Assembly (NCBI RefSeq): GCF_023015905.1
Contig: NZ_JALKBD010000010.1
Coordinates: 124,001 to 188,000 of the forward strand
DNA: 64,000 nt
Reading direction: 5' to 3'
Source: Arenibacter sp. F20364
GTDB lineage: Bacteria; Bacteroidota; Bacteroidia; Flavobacteriales; Flavobacteriaceae
The notes under the pieces are model-generated. The model saw only the letters and a list, made by a program, of their open reading frames with translations. It was not told the origin of the DNA and ran no database searches. Both the position numbers and the translations under genes were made by a program. Below are positions 1-9,282 of this stretch, piece after piece (position 1 is the stretch's first letter; each line of letters begins with the position of its first letter).

Positions 1-70
1 CGAGCTTTTTTTGTTTATGCCTCTGTTCATATTCTTTTGTAGTTTACTATTGTTCTTGTATCGGCTACTT

Positions 71-108
71 TTTTAAACCCATTCCATTTTCATGAAATGG
101 GTTTTGAA
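71..108. terminator. possible hairpin near left edge
   Basis: AAACCCATT (75-83) and AATGGGTTT (96-104) form perfect 9-bp arms around a 12-nt loop. A short T run follows on the plus strand only, so it would best serve a rightward gene ending before the window. The poly-T is weak, and the hairpin could instead be a transcript-end structure for the leftward gene ending at 155. Confidence 0.35.
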
Positions 109-154
109 AAACAACTAACTCAAACAACTCAATAGGTAATTCAATATTCACCAC

Positions 155-1519
155 TTAATAGGTGTCCTTTATCCAGTTATAGGGCTTTCTTTTTATCCAA
201 GTCCCCCTAGTGAAATCTGGGAAATCCTGTGGTTCCCCATTGTTTTCTATAGATAGTTCGGAAAGGGGTGTAACGGCACTCCATGCCGCTGCATCATAGG
301 CGTCCATAGGTGGGGCAATATTTTCCTTGGCAGATTCTATAAAGGCGTTCATTACATAAAAATCGATACCCCCGTGACCAGCTTCCGTAGCACTGCTTCC
401 GAATTTTTTCCATAACGGATGATCATATTTTTCGAACCAGGAATCCATATTTTCCCATCCATGTCCCTCAGTAGTGCCTTCAATATGGATTCGTTGTGTA
501 TGGTAATCGAAGTCCGTAAGCCCTTGGGCTCCCTGAACTTTAAATCCTAGGGAATAGGGGTGGGGATTGTTTACATTATGGGTTACTATGATGGACTCCC
601 CGTTGGAGGTTTCTATAGTAGAGGTAATGATATCTCCCTGCTTAAATTTTAATTTGGTATTGGGATGATTTTCACCTGCAGTATCTACAATGTATTTATG
701 CAGACCAACACCTTTGGTGGCATGTGAGGTTAGCGAAAGAAAACGATTGCCCCTGTTTATATCTGCCATAACAGCTATTGGCCCAAGACCATGGGTTGGA
801 TAGACATCTGCATTTCTCAATAAAGAGTGCTGTGTCCTCCAGGCAGATTCGGAGATACCCTTGGCGCCAAATTCGGCACCTTTTCCGTATGCCGTTTTTC
901 CGTCATTGAATTTTACCCCGCGCAGATCGTGCTGATATCCACATCTGAAATGCAATAGTTCTCCAAAGACATTTTGTTTAACCATATTTAATACGGCAAG
1001 CACATCCCTTCTATAATTAACATTTTCCAAGATCATGAGGTGGGAACCAGTTTCTTCATGTGTATTCACCAAGTCCCAACATTCTTCAAGGGTATTGGCA
1101 GCCGATACTTCAAGGCCAGTATATTTTCCTGCCTTCATGGAATCTACCGCCATTTTGGTATGCCATAACCAAGGAGTGGCAATGACCACGGCATCTATTT
1201 CTGTCAACGCCAACAGGTTTTTGTAATCCTGTTCATTTTTTCCAAATGCCTTGGCCTTCTTTTGGCCAGCTTTTACAATATGATCCTGCGCAATAGCAAT
1301 TCTGTTATGATCTATATCACAAATGGCCGTTACAACTACATCATTCCTCCTTAGGAGGTTGACCAAGTGATTTGTTCCCCTAAGTCCAACACCAATGACA
1401 CCAACCCTTAATTTTTGTGCGTCTTTGGTCCGACTATTTCCCAAGCTAAGATTTGGTAATAGCGCAATACCTGCTCCGGTTATGGCTGTTTTCTTAATAA
1501 AATTTCTTCTTTGGTTCAT
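155..1519 (-). CDS. GH109-like Gfo/Idh/MocA glycosidase, Tat-exported
   Basis: Exported NAD-dependent enzyme of the Gfo/Idh/MocA fold, most like GH109. That family includes alpha-N-acetylgalactosaminidases that use bound NAD+ in a redox-type hydrolysis. Seen: a twin-arginine leader (QRRNFIKKTA) right after the ATG at 1519, a Rossmann motif GVIGVGLRG, the central block YRRDVLAVLNMV followed by GYQHDLRGVKF, and a C-terminal GHGGIDFYVMNAFI with DFTRGTW, all of which I associate with GH109. An ATG further out, at 1558, would add 13 residues before the Tat motif, so 1519 is preferred. It faces away from the hybrid regulator at 1738 and sits beside sulfatase and galactose genes, which fits GalNAc- or galactose-containing glycans. 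The exact sugar is inferred; a plain oxidoreductase is the alternative. Confidence 0.85.
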   Translation of the reverse strand: MNQRRNFIKKTAITGAGIALLPNLSLGNSRTKDAQKLRVGVIGVGLRGTNHLVNLLRRNDVVVTAICDIDHNRIAIAQDHIVKAGQKKAKAFGKNEQDYKNLLALTEIDAVVIATPWLWHTKMAVDSMKAGKYTGLEVSAANTLEECWDLVNTHEETGSHLMILENVNYRRDVLAVLNMVKQNVFGELLHFRCGYQHDLRGVKFNDGKTAYGKGAEFGAKGISESAWRTQHSLLRNADVYPTHGLGPIAVMADINRGNRFLSLTSHATKGVGLHKYIVDTAGENHPNTKLKFKQGDIITSTIETSNGESIIVTHNVNNPHPYSLGFKVQGAQGLTDFDYHTQRIHIEGTTEGHGWENMDSWFEKYDHPLWKKFGSSATEAGHGGIDFYVMNAFIESAKENIAPPMDAYDAAAWSAVTPLSELSIENNGEPQDFPDFTRGTWIKRKPYNWIKDTY

Positions 1520-1694
1520 GTTTCCTAAATAATGGTACTTGTTGTTAATGTTCAGCAAATATTAAGATTGTGATAATTATTTAGGTGTTCTTTTTTTGCG
1601 TTCTAGGGGTAAATTTTCGGATAATTCGGATATTTGAAGTTTTTTTCCACCTTTTTGAGGAATTTATCTACTTAAGGTTAGGCCTAATATTGGG

Positions 1695-1702
1695 TATATT
1701 TG
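1695..1702 (+). promoter_or_regulatory. Bacteroidota -7 element before the hybrid regulator
   Basis: TATATTTG matches the Bacteroidota -7 consensus TAnnTTTG and lies 35 nt before the ATG at 1738. No clear TTG is seen at -33. The 218-nt gap between the two divergent genes (1520-1737) is AT-rich and otherwise holds nothing recognised. Confidence 0.45.
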
Positions 1703-1737
1703 TTGGGTAGTTAGGTGATGGTTTAATAATGAGTTAA

Positions 1738-4700
1738 ATGCATTTGTTGAATAGGAGATTTATAAAGAATGGAAAAATTGATGTGCTAATTTTGGCGCTG
1801 GTTTTTTGTTCACTTTGTTATGGTCAAAATCCTTCCAATTTTGTGCATCTACCTTTTAAACTAGAAAACCAAGGAGTAAAAGTGACTCATACCGTTCAGG
1901 ATAGTCTTGGTTTTATGTGGTTGGCCCATGTTAACGGTATTTCAAAATACGATGGGTACAATTTTAAGTTTATTCCCTCTGATCAAATTTTTGGGGATAA
2001 AATTGGTTCGGATCAGGTTAAAAGTATTTTTAAGGTTGGTCAGGGTACAATTTGGGCATTGTCCGTAAATGGTCAGTTATCTTTTTTAGAAAAAAACGGT
2101 AAATTTTCTTCCATAGACACTAGGATAGAGGGTTTTCAAAAACGACATAGGGTCTATACAGCAAAAAGTAATGGGAATAACCTTTTTTTAGCAACGCTAC
2201 AGGGTTTAATACTTTCTTACAACCATACCAAAGGTGCAATGGACAGTATTACGACCATACCTAATATTGCCCCGGATGGATCAGTGATCAATTCCATGAT
2301 TGTTAGAAAATCCGAGGAAATAATTTTAAGTACCTACCGTGGGCCAATTTATACATATTCAGTAAACAAGAGGAAGTTGGATACCATCGGTTTCCCCTAT
2401 AATTATAGCTTACCTGCCAGTTTTTTTTTAACGATGGATAATATGGATAGGCTTTGGATAGCCTCGTCCTATCCAAGTTTTGGATTGCATGTTTATGATT
2501 TTCAGAAAAAATCCTTCGTGCAAAATCAAATTTTCGATAAAGAATCCAAGTCAAAATTATATGAAGTTTTTAAGATAATATATAAAGATTATCTGGGGAA
2601 TATTTGGATGGGCACAGATGGTAATGGTCTTTACAAAATTGACCCGGATGATGGTAGTATAAGTATTTTGAAAAATAATATACTAAATCGTTTTTCCCTT
2701 AGTAGCAATACAGTATTGGATATAAATGAGGATCTAAATAATAATCTATGGGTGGTCACCAATTACGGAGATCTAAATATTTTAAGGAATAAGAATAAGC
2801 ATGTTAATTACCATTCCGGTTCAATTAACGAAAAGCCAACTAGGGTTCTGTCTTCCTTTAGGGCAAAAGATGGAACATTATGGATTGGTACTGATGGCGA
2901 AGGTATAACCAAAATAAACCCGAACGGGGCAGAGGAGCAATTTTTCGAAAATTTAGACAGTAATAAGGGATATTACATTCATTCCATTAATCAGGATCAA
3001 GAAGGAAATATATGGATAGGAACCTATCAAAATGGATTAATTCTTTTTAATCCACGTTCAAATAGTTTTTCCAAAATTCGTCTAAGGAATTCAAAAAAGA
3101 ACGAGGTTTCCGACGTTCGATTTATTTTCAAAGATTCTAAAGACCGATTGTGGGTAACTACCGACTTGGGAATTTATTTATTTTCAGGGAGAGATACAAT
3201 GTTGGCCTATTTTGAAAATGGAACATCAGGTTTGGTCGGGCCAATTTCACAATCGGTCGTGGAAGATGCCCTCGGGACAATATGGCTAGCCTACAATCGT
3301 GGTGGGTTATTTAGGTTCGATGAGGATATGGAAAATATAACAGAATCTCAATTTACAAGGTTTACCGACCTTGAGAACGAACATATTACAAATAAGAAAT
3401 ATGATATTTGGTCCATGTCAGCCGATAGGGGTGACACTATTTGGATGGTCTTGGTAAATGGCGATCTTACCCAATTTAATATTGCCGATCAGGAGTTTCA
3501 TAGGGTAAAAATGAATGGGACTTATGATAATACTATATTTAGGTCTGTTGTTCTTGATAATGAAGAAAATGTCTGGTTGGCATCAACCAATGGTATTTGG
3601 AAATACAATTTGAAAGATTCCACAACTACTGTATTTCAAAAAAGTGATGGTATTCAAGACAATACCTTTATGCAACGGAGTGTCCATAAGGATGGCAATG
3701 GGTATTTGTATTTTGGAGGTTTAAATGGGGTAAATTACTTTTTTCCAGAGCAACTACAAAAAGATAGTACGGGAGTTAAAATATTAATAGAGGATATAGA
3801 TATTTTAAATCAGCCGGCTATTTCAGTTATTCCGGAACAAATTACCGAGGGGGTTGAGAAGTTGAAGCATTTGGAATTGAATTATGACCAATCCTCTTTT
3901 GCCTTTCGTTTTTTGGCCCTTGATAATGTACTTTTTCCTAATTTTAATTATGCCTATAGGCTTAAAGGTTTTAATGATAAATGGATAGGTACAGATCAGG
4001 AACGTTTGGCTACCTACACTAACATTCCTCCTGGACAATATATTTTTGAAGTCAAGGCCAGTTCAGGGAACGGCCAATGGGACATCGAACCCAAATCGGT
4101 TACGATCCAAATATTACAACCATTTTGGAAAACTCCTTTGGCCAAAATGTTCTATGTACTACTGGCGTTTGGATTGATATATGGAATTGTTATTTGGATA
4201 AGACTTAGAAATAAAGTTATTGCCGATCAGCTAAAACATCGACATGAAAGGGAGCTTTATGCCCTAAAAATGGATTTCTTTGCCAAGATGTCCCATGAAA
4301 TCCAAACCCCTTTGACCTTGATTTTGATTCCCTTGGAAAACATGTTACAACGTGCTATGAAAAGTGGTAATGTACTGTTGCAACAAAGACTACGCTCAAT
4401 ATCCAACAATGCCAATCGTTTGTCAAGAATTGTTTTTGAGCTCACTTCGCTTAGAGATAAGGAACTGGAAAGATTAGTCCTTAGGCCTTCGCAAAATAAT
4501 CTGACCGAAGACCTGAAGGCGATTACGGAATCGTTTATGGAACAGGCCAAATTTAAACGTATTCATTTTAAATGTAGTTACCCCAATGACGAGTTGAAAA
4601 TGTGGTACGATAAGGATAAAATGGATCATATTTTCTTTAACCTACTGTCCAACGCCTTCAAGTTTACGCCCAAAGGGGGTACTATTGCTTTAGATATGAT

Positions 4701-5838
4701 TGTGGAGGATTGGGAAGGAAATGTAAAAATATCGGTAACAGATTCAGGACAGGGAATCCCATCCGAAGAACTCGATAATATTTTTCAATTGTTTTATCAA
4801 GCAGATTCAGGAAAGCAAAAAGTGGGAACAGGAATCGGCTTGGCCCTTACAAAAGAGCTGGTGGATCTGCACCATGGTAAGATTGATGTAAAATCGGACC
4901 CGGTTAAGGGAACTTGTTTCAGTGTAAGTTTTCCGATTGATAAAAATAAGAATGAAAGTTTGCAAAAGGAGCTTACCTTGGAAGAGGCTATTGTTGGAGT
5001 TGAGGATGTTGATTATGGTCTGAAGGAGGAGATTATAGGTACAAGTTCAGCTAAACTGGGGAAGACCATATTGGTAGTAGAGGATAATTATGAACTACAA
5101 ATATCCCTGAAGGATATTTTTCATGATTACTATAATGTTCTCTTGGCAGAAAATGGGGAAGAAGGTTATGCCTTGGCCTTGGAGCATAATCCTGACCTGA
5201 TCATTAGCGATATCATGATGCCGAAAATGGATGGTATTGAATTGAGTAGAATCCTTCAAAAGAATGAGCTAACCACCCATATTCCAATTGTCCTACTGAC
5301 GGCCAAAAAAACATCCAAGAATAAATTACTCGGACTGCGTACAGGGGCCATTGAGTATATAAATAAACCTTTTAATATCAACGAGTTGGTGTTAAAAGTG
5401 AACAACATCATCACTAGGAGCGATCGGTTAATTATGAAATATAAGAATGACTTGATCACTGCGCCCAAAGTTGGAGGAAATAGGTCCCAAGATGAAATTT
5501 TTCTGGAAAATCTGGTAAATCTTGTTGAAAATCAGATTAGCAATCCCGATTTTAAAACGGAAGACTTATCAAATGAATTAAATATGAGTTATTCTGCCAT
5601 TTACAGAAAATTTCAGGGGTTAACGGGCAAAAAAATTGTCGACTTTGTAAGAACCATGCGCCTTAAAAAGGCGGCTGTTTTAATTGGAGATTGTAATTAC
5701 TCCGTATCCGAGGCTGCGTTTTTAGTGGGCTTCAATGATCCTAAATATTTTTCAAAATGCTTTAAAAAAGAGTTTGGTACGAGCCCCAGAAAGTTAAAGG
5801 GAAATGTAGGCAATAATGAAGGCTTTAAATTAATTTGA
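1738..5838 (+). CDS. hybrid two-component system sensor/regulator (HTCS)
   Basis: One-protein two-component regulator of 1366 residues that senses a glycan fragment in the periplasm and activates polysaccharide-utilisation genes. Order seen: signal peptide ending near YGQ (about residue 30); two-bladed-propeller-type reg_prop repeats with recurring WIGT/WVTT motifs to about 730; a Y_Y_Y domain (YAYRLKGFNDKW) to about 790; one membrane helix near 803-822; HisKA with phospho-acceptor H853 in MSHEIQTPL (the usual R is Q); HATPase with N, G1 (DSGQGIP) and G2 (GTGIGLAL) boxes; receiver domain with phospho-acceptor D1158 in SDIMMPKMDG; C-terminal AraC-type HTH ending in a GFNDPKYFSKCFKKEFG block. 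It starts the rightward series, so the sulfatase and lipoprotein genes downstream are its likely targets. The ligand cannot be read from sequence. Confidence 0.95.
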   Translation: MHLLNRRFIKNGKIDVLILALVFCSLCYGQNPSNFVHLPFKLENQGVKVTHTVQDSLGFMWLAHVNGISKYDGYNFKFIPSDQIFGDKIGSDQVKSIFKVGQGTIWALSVNGQLSFLEKNGKFSSIDTRIEGFQKRHRVYTAKSNGNNLFLATLQGLILSYNHTKGAMDSITTIPNIAPDGSVINSMIVRKSEEIILSTYRGPIYTYSVNKRKLDTIGFPYNYSLPASFFLTMDNMDRLWIASSYPSFGLHVYDFQKKSFVQNQIFDKESKSKLYEVFKIIYKDYLGNIWMGTDGNGLYKIDPDDGSISILKNNILNRFSLSSNTVLDINEDLNNNLWVVTNYGDLNILRNKNKHVNYHSGSINEKPTRVLSSFRAKDGTLWIGTDGEGITKINPNGAEEQFFENLDSNKGYYIHSINQDQEGNIWIGTYQNGLILFNPRSNSFSKIRLRNSKKNEVSDVRFIFKDSKDRLWVTTDLGIYLFSGRDTMLAYFENGTSGLVGPISQSVVEDALGTIWLAYNRGGLFRFDEDMENITESQFTRFTDLENEHITNKKYDIWSMSADRGDTIWMVLVNGDLTQFNIADQEFHRVKMNGTYDNTIFRSVVLDNEENVWLASTNGIWKYNLKDSTTTVFQKSDGIQDNTFMQRSVHKDGNGYLYFGGLNGVNYFFPEQLQKDSTGVKILIEDIDILNQPAISVIPEQITEGVEKLKHLELNYDQSSFAFRFLALDNVLFPNFNYAYRLKGFNDKWIGTDQERLATYTNIPPGQYIFEVKASSGNGQWDIEPKSVTIQILQPFWKTPLAKMFYVLLAFGLIYGIVIWIRLRNKVIADQLKHRHERELYALKMDFFAKMSHEIQTPLTLILIPLENMLQRAMKSGNVLLQQRLRSISNNANRLSRIVFELTSLRDKELERLVLRPSQNNLTEDLKAITESFMEQAKFKRIHFKCSYPNDELKMWYDKDKMDHIFFNLLSNAFKFTPKGGTIALDMIVEDWEGNVKISVTDSGQGIPSEELDNIFQLFYQADSGKQKVGTGIGLALTKELVDLHHGKIDVKSDPVKGTCFSVSFPIDKNKNESLQKELTLEEAIVGVEDVDYGLKEEIIGTSSAKLGKTILVVEDNYELQISLKDIFHDYYNVLLAENGEEGYALALEHNPDLIISDIMMPKMDGIELSRILQKNELTTHIPIVLLTAKKTSKNKLLGLRTGAIEYINKPFNINELVLKVNNIITRSDRLIMKYKNDLITAPKVGGNRSQDEIFLENLVNLVENQISNPDFKTEDLSNELNMSYSAIYRKFQGLTGKKIVDFVRTMRLKKAAVLIGDCNYSVSEAAFLVGFNDPKYFSKCFKKEFGTSPRKLKGNVGNNEGFKLI

Positions 5839-5954
5839 TTTGGACAGGACATTCAAAATTAACTGTAAAGATTTCAATGGTCAATATAATAACAACAACC
5901 AATGTTGCAGCCAAGTCTACAAAAATGGCTATTAAAAACACTATGTTAAGAGGT

Positions 5955-7283
5955 ATGGGCTATAAAAATATAATGAGTCTAGGGTTACTATTCGTGCTGG
6001 GCTCATGTACTACCTTATCCAAGCAGGATAATGCAGAAGAGATACGCTTGGAAGAACTAAGTTTTACCGAAACTTTAAAACCAGGAGGCAATAGCTGGGT
6101 GGTAAATGAAGTTAGGGATAGTCGCCATCTTATTTCTGATGAGGGAATAAGGAACTGGAATGATACCAATACGGTTATAAGAACTTATTTTAAAACCGAC
6201 CAAGTAGGGCAATTGAATGTGGGCCTAAATCTAAAAGTGATGGACAGTACTTCTAAAATCAAAGTTACCTTGGACGGAACCACAAAGGAGATCCAAGTTT
6301 CCAATAAAGATTTTGAAACTATTGATGTGGGCGTGTTTAAGCTTACCACACCTGGCTATCACTACGTGGAACTACAGGGATTGGAAAAAACAGCAAGCAA
6401 TTTCGGGGATGTCAATGAGGTACTTATTGGCGGCCAGGCGGCCAATGGTGAGCTTACTTACGTAAAAGAAGACTTTTACTGGGGTAGAAGGGGGCCATCT
6501 GTACATTTAAGTTACACTACTCCCGAAAACACGGATATTCTTTGGTTTTATAATGAAATAACGGTCCCTGAAAAAGAGGATGTTATTGGATCCTATTACA
6601 TGGCCAACGGCTTCGGAGAGGGGTATTTTGGAATGCAGGTAAATTCGGAGACAGAAAGGAGAATCCTGTTTTCGGTCTGGAGTCCGTTCGAGACCCAAGA
6701 CCCAAAAAGTATTCCTGAAGAATATAGAATTATTATGTTGGGAAAAGGGGAAGGTGTTACTACGGGCGAATTTGGGAATGAAGGTTCTGGTGGACAAAGT
6801 TATAAGGTATTCAACTGGAAGGCGGGCAAGACCTACAAATTCTTATTGAAGGGTGAGCCTTCTGTAAATAATTCTACGGATTATACCGCCTATTTCTATG
6901 ACCCGGAAATGGATAAATGGAATTTTATTGCCAGTTTTAGAAGGCCATATACCAGCACTTATTTAAAAAGGCCACATTCTTTTTTGGAGAATTTCAGAAC
7001 CGAAGTTGGCCATATTTCCAGAATGGCAAAATATACCAACCAATGGATCATGGATACCAAAGGACAGTGGCATGAACTTACCAAGGCTAAATTCACGGCA
7101 GATGCCACCGCAAGGAAAGGTTCTAGGGAAGATTATGCCGGAGGGGCCGTTGGAAACAAATTCTTTATGAAGAATTGTGGATTTATTAATGAAATGACCA
7201 CTATAGATACCTTCCATGAAAGAACAGCCAATGGAACTGCCCCAGTAATAGATTTTTCTTTGCTGGAGAAATTATTGCAATAG
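5955..7283 (+). CDS. DUF5077/DUF3472 lipoprotein
   Basis: Surface or periplasmic lipoprotein. From the ATG at 5955 the first 18 residues are a compact SPII signal ending LLFVLGSC, with C18 as lipid site. Longer starts at 5877 and 5925, and a TTG at 5835 overlapping the regulator stop, would add a hydrophilic tail before the signal, so 5955 was chosen. The first third (GNSWVVNEVRDSRHLI to about residue 150) resembles DUF5077, a beta-sandwich module. The rest, with DFYWGRRGPSVHLSY, FWSPFET-like and FMKNCGFI segments, resembles DUF3472. Both are common in glycan loci of Bacteroidota but have no assigned reaction. It follows the hybrid regulator almost without a gap and precedes the sulfatase, so a glycan-binding or accessory role is plausible. 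Family call is from memory of these motifs. Confidence 0.8.
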   Translation: MGYKNIMSLGLLFVLGSCTTLSKQDNAEEIRLEELSFTETLKPGGNSWVVNEVRDSRHLISDEGIRNWNDTNTVIRTYFKTDQVGQLNVGLNLKVMDSTSKIKVTLDGTTKEIQVSNKDFETIDVGVFKLTTPGYHYVELQGLEKTASNFGDVNEVLIGGQAANGELTYVKEDFYWGRRGPSVHLSYTTPENTDILWFYNEITVPEKEDVIGSYYMANGFGEGYFGMQVNSETERRILFSVWSPFETQDPKSIPEEYRIIMLGKGEGVTTGEFGNEGSGGQSYKVFNWKAGKTYKFLLKGEPSVNNSTDYTAYFYDPEMDKWNFIASFRRPYTSTYLKRPHSFLENFRTEVGHISRMAKYTNQWIMDTKGQWHELTKAKFTADATARKGSREDYAGGAVGNKFFMKNCGFINEMTTIDTFHERTANGTAPVIDFSLLEKLLQ

Positions 7284-7351
7284 TAATGTATTAAGTTGGA
7301 AATATGATATTTAGTAATGTGTCTATGTATTAATTGATCAATGTATCATTT

Positions 7352-7361
7352 TGGCAATGTG
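7352..7361 (+). repeat. TGGCAATGTG-containing intergenic repeat, copy 1
   Basis: The 206-nt gap 7284-7489 contains an AT-rich stretch with ATCAAT followed by TGGCAATGTG. A similar arrangement recurs at 29984-29993. Such low-complexity blocks are frequent between flavobacterial genes. Function unknown. Confidence 0.35.
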
Positions 7362-7440
7362 TTAATTCGAAATAGTATCCAATCTCCTTTTCAATAATGA
7401 TTATTGGAAGTTGGTCATTTAGGGTAGCACGCATTACTTA

Positions 7441-7479
7441 GAAACCAGAAACCAGAAACCAGAAACCAGAAACCAGAAA
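7441..7479 (+). repeat. tandem heptamer GAAACCA x5
   Basis: Five exact head-to-tail copies of GAAACCA (7441-7475) followed by a partial GAAA (7476-7479), ending 10 nt before the sulfatase ATG at 7490. As a 7-nt unit outside the reading frame, copy-number change would alter leader length or promoter spacing rather than shift the frame. No other copies were noticed in the window. Confidence 0.9.
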
Positions 7480-7489
7480 TAATATAAGC

Positions 7490-9046
7490 ATGAAAAAAAT
7501 AAGCTATCTAATTTTAATTCCATTAGCCCTATTATCCTGTAAGGATGAAAGTAAAAAGGAGTCTAGTATGACGTCCTCACCCAAACCCAACATAATCTAC
7601 ATTTTGGCGGATGACCTTGGCTATGCCGAAGTGGGTGCCTATGGTCAGGAAAAAATTGAAACCCCCAATATTGATGCCCTGGCAAAGGAAGGTATGTTGT
7701 TTACCCAACACTACACCAGTGCCCCAGTTTGCGCCCCGGCGCGCTATATGTTGCTAACAGGTACCCATTCCGGGCGCGCCCATATTCGCGGTAATGAGGA
7801 ATGGGGAGAACGTGGCGAGGTATGGAACTACAAGGCCATGGCCAAAGATTCTGTCCTAGAAGGGCAACGTCCTATGCCGGATAGCACCATTACAATCGCT
7901 AAAAAGTTAAAGGAAGCAGGCTACAGCACGGCCATGTTCGGGAAATGGGGACTTGGTGCCCCACATACCAATTCCATACCTACCACAATGGGCTTTGATT
8001 ATTTCGTTGGATTTAACTGTCAACGCCAAGCCCACACTTATTATCCACTGCATTTATACAAGAATGAAAATAGGATTCATTTAAATAACGACACCATTGC
8101 GCCCAATACCAAATTACCCGAAGGGGCAGACATTGATGACCCCGCCAGTTACGCTCCCTTTACATTAAAGGAGTATGCTCCAGATATTATGTTTAAAGAG
8201 CTAGAGGGGTTTGTTGATAGGAATAAGGAGAACCCATTTTTTGTTTATTGGGCTACCCCTATACCGCATGCCGCCATCCAAGCTCCACAAAAATGGGTAG
8301 ATTACTACATTGATAAGTTTGGGGATGAAGAACCTTATCTGGGAAATAGGGGGTATTTCCCCCATAAAAACCCACATGCCGGTTACGCTGCTATGGTTTC
8401 CTACCTCGATGAGAATATAGGAAAACTAGTGGCCAAGTTGAAGGAGGACGGACTCTATGACAATACCCTTATTATATTTACTTCAGACAATGGTCCCACT
8501 TTTAATGGTGGAACCGACTCGCCTTGGTTTGATAGTGCAAAACCATTTAGAAGTGAGTACGGAAGAGGAAAAGGCTTTGTTTATGAAGGGGGAATTAGGG
8601 TACCTATGATTGCAACTTGGCCCGGACAAATAAAAGCGGCCAGTATAACGGATCACATTTCTGCACATTATGATGTTATGGCCACTTTGGCCGATGTTGC
8701 GGGTTATGAGGCCCCCGGTTATACGGACGGACTTAGCTTTTTGCCCACCTTACTTTCACAGGATAATCAACAGCAGCACGACTTTCTTTACTGGGAATTT
8801 CCGGAATATGGAGGCCAATTGGCGATTAGAATGGGCGATTGGAAAGTGGTAAAATCCCATCTAAAGGACAAAAAGAATAAGCCCACCTTGGAATTGTATA
8901 ACCTTAGGACAGATATAAAGGAAACAACAAATGTGGCGGATCAACATCCAGAAATACTGGAAAAGGCAGCCAAAATTCTGGAAACCCAGCATACTGAACC
9001 CAGCATTGAAAAATTTAGGATTCCTGCACTTAAGGACGGGTTGTAA
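7490..9046 (+). CDS. exported sulfatase (S1 family), Cys-type
   Basis: Lipoprotein arylsulfatase of 518 residues that removes sulfate esters from a glycan outside the cytoplasm. Signal peptide ends PLALLSC with lipid Cys17. Metal-site DD is at 41-42 (LADDLGYAEVG). The maturation motif is C81-A-P-A-R85, so C81 should become formylglycine; a C-terminal-side metal pair is seen in FTSDNGPTF. The stretch CQRQAHTYYP and the overall length recall S1_16-type enzymes, some of which act on sulfated galactose or GalNAc, but this subfamily call is tentative. The gene lies upstream of a lipoprotein FGE at 10287 with both catalytic cysteines, the likely maturing enzyme. The GAAACCA repeat sits directly upstream. 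Sulfatase class is secure; the substrate is inferred from neighbours. Confidence 0.95.
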   Translation: MKKISYLILIPLALLSCKDESKKESSMTSSPKPNIIYILADDLGYAEVGAYGQEKIETPNIDALAKEGMLFTQHYTSAPVCAPARYMLLTGTHSGRAHIRGNEEWGERGEVWNYKAMAKDSVLEGQRPMPDSTITIAKKLKEAGYSTAMFGKWGLGAPHTNSIPTTMGFDYFVGFNCQRQAHTYYPLHLYKNENRIHLNNDTIAPNTKLPEGADIDDPASYAPFTLKEYAPDIMFKELEGFVDRNKENPFFVYWATPIPHAAIQAPQKWVDYYIDKFGDEEPYLGNRGYFPHKNPHAGYAAMVSYLDENIGKLVAKLKEDGLYDNTLIIFTSDNGPTFNGGTDSPWFDSAKPFRSEYGRGKGFVYEGGIRVPMIATWPGQIKAASITDHISAHYDVMATLADVAGYEAPGYTDGLSFLPTLLSQDNQQQHDFLYWEFPEYGGQLAIRMGDWKVVKSHLKDKKNKPTLELYNLRTDIKETTNVADQHPEILEKAAKILETQHTEPSIEKFRIPALKDGL

Positions 9047-9068
9047 GAACCTTTTTTATTAGTGAAGC

Positions 9069-9162
9069 TCAATTTTGAGAAGTCAGTAAGACGCACTGAA
9101 AATTGAACTAATCCCGCCTTTTTCGGCAAGATCTAGGTTCAATACCTCGACCCTTGGGTCGA
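9069..9162. repeat. intergenic inverted-repeat block
   Basis: The 236-nt gap after the sulfatase holds two inverted repeats: TCAATTTT (9069-9076) with AAAATTGA (9099-9106), and TCGACCC (9147-9153) with GGGTCGA (9156-9162) around a 2-nt loop. The DNA between them is not coding in any frame. It looks like a dispersed flavobacterial intergenic element or an mRNA-stabilising structure; neither stem has a good T run, so it is not a clear terminator. Confidence 0.4.
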
Positions 9163-9282
9163 TTCCTATTATAGGGTTCAGGGTTTGCCGTGAGGTTTAA
9201 TATCTTTGTATTAATTATTGAGGCTAAGTACTAACTTTGTTGATCGATAAAAAGGCCTGTTGGCCCATTAATATTTTGTTTG

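Noticed and set aside
1035-1226. Plus-strand frame inside the GH109-like gene
   Set aside because: Shadow frame of a long, well-supported gene.
5835-5954. Longer start (TTG 5835 or ATG 5877/5925) for the DUF3472 lipoprotein
   Set aside because: They would place up to 40 mostly polar residues before a compact SPII signal.
7441-7479. Possible CRISPR-like array
   Set aside because: The unit is 7 nt with no spacers, so it is a tandem repeat, not a CRISPR.
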